From NCBI GenBank assembly GCA_021780275.1, contig JAJXZC010000761.1, forward strand, positions 1,416 through 9,015: a stretch of DNA of 7,600 bases, written 5' to 3'. Below are positions 5,941 to 7,600 of the stretch, piece by piece; the first letter of the stretch is position 1; each line of letters starts with the position of its first letter. The translations under genes and the position numbers were made by a program. Under the pieces are notes generated by a model that was not told the origin of the DNA, searched no databases, and saw only the letters and a list, made by a program, of their open reading frames with translations. The DNA is from Pseudomonadota bacterium (GTDB taxonomy: Bacteria > Pseudomonadota > Alphaproteobacteria > Parvibaculales > Parvibaculaceae).

Positions 5941-7401
5941 CTAGAAATCGCCATCCAGGGCGATGTCTGCGTCAAAGCTGATCATTTCCCAATCGCCCAC
6001 CATCGCGAACGCTAGCCGGTGATACCGCGCACTCTGTCGGAGGGGCATAAAGCCGTCAGTCTGCAAGTCGGCGGTGTCGCCTTCCGTGAGGGCTTCCCCG
6101 AGCGTGTCGCGGTAATAGCCGGTGAGGGTCGCGCTCGGCGGGAAAGTCTCGTAAGCTGGCCGCACATTATCTACGAAAGAGGTTTTCGGTTCAAGTCCTA
6201 GATCACCTGTCGTAAAGCCTGCGTTTTCGGACGATCCGTTGAGAAGGTAGAGACTATGATCCGTTTTGAAATACGCCTGAATCGGGATGTTGGAGCCTGC
6301 GAAAAGCTGCGAGCCGTAGGGCACGTCAGCGATCCCGCCATAAGTCACATAAGCGGTCTGGAATTGCGCGTAGGTCCACGGTGTTGAGGCGGACGTGAAC
6401 GGAAGCACGACAGCCTCGATAGTGTCGTTCCCCATCGTCCATTTGCCTGTGCGGATATTCCAGGCGATCCAAGTGTCGAGCGTTCCGGCCGGACTCGCGT
6501 TGATCGACGGGAAATGCCAATAGACAGTATCGTTGACTAGATCGTAGCGACCGAGAATCTTGCTCGCGTTATTCTGGTCGAGCGTGGCGAAGAACCATTC
6601 CTTGATCGCGTTAGGTCCGCCGGCCTGCTTGATCCGCGAGGGGCTCGATCCATCGAATATGTAGAAATCGTCTAGGCCAATAAAGGCGTGGAATTGCCCG
6701 ACATTGACAACGCAACCCTGACTAAAGGTGCCCGTTTCCGGTGACGCTAGATACCAATCCCAGACATCTGGGGGTCCCGCGAATTGCCCGAGATATATCC
6801 CTCGGTTCTTGTACGCGGCGACCATGCGCCCGAGCTTGGCGGCGGCGACAATCTCTCCCGGGGTGTCGATAAGCGGGCCGGTCGCCGACAAATCGGAAAT
6901 ACTAAAGCTCCAAACCGCATCATCTCCGGCTTTCGAGCAATACCAGGTATAACCCGAAAACATCAGAACGAAGTCGCTGGCGCTCTGTATCAGTACGCCT
7001 TTCGGGGGTGTCCCGGCGAGGGCCGCGAAATTACCAGACGATCCCGCCACCTGCGGGCTGTCCGCGCCGTTCGTCGCGATGCAGTCGCTTCCGAACATCG
7101 CGAATTGCCACGGATTCGACGAGCCACTGAATGTTTGTCCGCCGTCAACTTCGGTCCACACCCCCGAAATGCCTTCGTAGAGATGCGTGGAGGTCGCCGC
7201 GAATAGCCGCGCCGCGCCGCTCGGGTAGACCGCGAAGTAGGCGCCTAAGCATTGAGATGGGAGCGCTGGATAAGCCTGCGAAGGACTCGGCATTGGCTTG
7301 AAGCCGCGACGGGTCGGCATAATGCCGTTGCATACCGTCATCACTCCGGGCGTTCGCGAGTCTAAATCCGGCGCAAAGCCTATTAGATTGATACGCGCCA
7401 T
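5941..7401 (-). CDS. Tail accessory / DNA stabilization-like protein (P22 gp10-type, putative)
   Basis: A 486-residue beta-rich protein, close in length to P22 gp10 (472 residues), which seals the portal after DNA packaging and links it to the tail. Visible features: an N-terminal NLIGFAPDLDSRTPGV segment (5-20), with an NGIMPTRRGFKPMP segment (25-38) typical of this group; repeated strand-turn blades with aromatic ends (about 55-330, for example GIYLGQF at 201-207, FYIFDG at 246-251 and WIAWNIRTGKWTM at 311-323); and a C-terminal RYHRLAFAMVGDWEMISFD segment (459-477), the usual 'GRYHRFRV...G.W' ending of such proteins. The blade pattern suggests a beta-propeller. It is the first large gene in the window and is followed at once by the 114-residue gene. 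TAG sits directly before its ATG. A specific symbol is not given because homology to gp10 was judged by pattern only. A related tail or receptor-side structural protein is the main alternative. Confidence 0.85.
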   Translation of the reverse strand: MARINLIGFAPDLDSRTPGVMTVCNGIMPTRRGFKPMPSPSQAYPALPSQCLGAYFAVYPSGAARLFAATSTHLYEGISGVWTEVDGGQTFSGSSNPWQFAMFGSDCIATNGADSPQVAGSSGNFAALAGTPPKGVLIQSASDFVLMFSGYTWYCSKAGDDAVWSFSISDLSATGPLIDTPGEIVAAAKLGRMVAAYKNRGIYLGQFAGPPDVWDWYLASPETGTFSQGCVVNVGQFHAFIGLDDFYIFDGSSPSRIKQAGGPNAIKEWFFATLDQNNASKILGRYDLVNDTVYWHFPSINASPAGTLDTWIAWNIRTGKWTMGNDTIEAVVLPFTSASTPWTYAQFQTAYVTYGGIADVPYGSQLFAGSNIPIQAYFKTDHSLYLLNGSSENAGFTTGDLGLEPKTSFVDNVRPAYETFPPSATLTGYYRDTLGEALTEGDTADLQTDGFMPLRQSARYHRLAFAMVGDWEMISFDADIALDGDF

Positions 7402-7409
7402 CTAGTTAC

Positions 7410-7589
7410 TTAGAAGCGGGTGGCCTTCGTGCGCCCAGTAAAGAGCTTGCCGGCCGTCTGTTTCTTGAGTTCCAGAAAGAACCGCGCCGCAACTCCTTCT
7501 TCGACTTGGGCCGCTTGATAATTCCGTATGACCTGAGAAAGTAGAATTGCCTTAGCTTTCGCCCGGATCATCGCTTCAGCGGTCGTCAT
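7410..7589 (-). CDS. Small hypothetical phage protein
   Basis: A 59-residue frame from ATG at 7589 to TAA at 7410-7412. The product is mostly helical and basic: MTTAEAMIRAKAKAILLSQV, then an Arg/Asn/Tyr stretch and QVEEGVAARFFLELKKQ, ending TGRTKATRF. I do not recognise a family. AGGGG lies 6 bases before the ATG, right at the window edge, and the frame ends only 8 bases before the start of the 486-residue gene, which fits the tight gene packing of this block. The frame also stays open to the right edge of the window, so a longer protein starting outside cannot be excluded; the Shine-Dalgarno favours the short form. Confidence 0.7.
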   Translation of the reverse strand: MTTAEAMIRAKAKAILLSQVIRNYQAAQVEEGVAARFFLELKKQTAGKLFTGRTKATRF

Positions 7590-7595
7590 CCAGTA

Positions 7596-7600
7596 CCCCT
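7596..7600 (-). promoter_or_regulatory. Shine-Dalgarno of the 59-residue gene
   Basis: AGGGG on the minus strand, 6 bases before the ATG at 7589. It is cut by the window edge, so it may be longer. Confidence 0.5.

Overview
The window looks like part of the late (virion) gene block of a tailed phage or prophage, most likely a short-tailed podovirus, with GC-rich DNA (roughly 55-60% by eye). All eight genes I can support lie on the minus strand, so the window reads right to left. Gene junctions are very tight: stop and start codons overlap (TAATG) or abut, and the two largest gaps are 21 and 48 bases. This points to one polycistronic transcript. I saw no tRNA, insertion sequence, CRISPR array, convincing promoter or terminator. 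No gene-free stretch exceeds 50 bases, apart from the last few bases at the right edge.

In order of transcription: (1) 7589-7410, a 59-residue hypothetical protein; (2) 7401-5941, a 486-residue beta-rich protein resembling the P22 gp10-type tail accessory/DNA stabilization family; (3) 5940-5596, a 114-residue protein with a C-terminal beta module often seen in phage tail and fibre proteins; (4) 5596-5153, a 147-residue protein with a possible GNAT-like fold, in a place where podophages often carry a small virion gene; (5) 5153-4374, a 259-residue Gly/Asn/Gln/Met-rich virion protein; (6) 4373-3696, a 225-residue Ala/Gly/Pro/Met-rich protein with a 37-residue tandem repeat; (7) 3674-2403, a 423-residue candidate ejection protein; (8) 2354 to beyond base 1, at least 784 residues of a large protein with a ParB-like domain (NGHHR motif). 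Gene 8 fits the 'large polyvalent protein' class of phages and conjugative elements.

The inferred logic is that genes 1-4 finish the head-tail connector and tail, while genes 5-8 encode proteins packed in the virion and ejected with the DNA. Gene 8 would carry a ParB-type domain, and probably more domains beyond the left edge, into the new host. The host cannot be named from this sequence; the GC content and protein style would fit a proteobacterium, but that is a weak inference.
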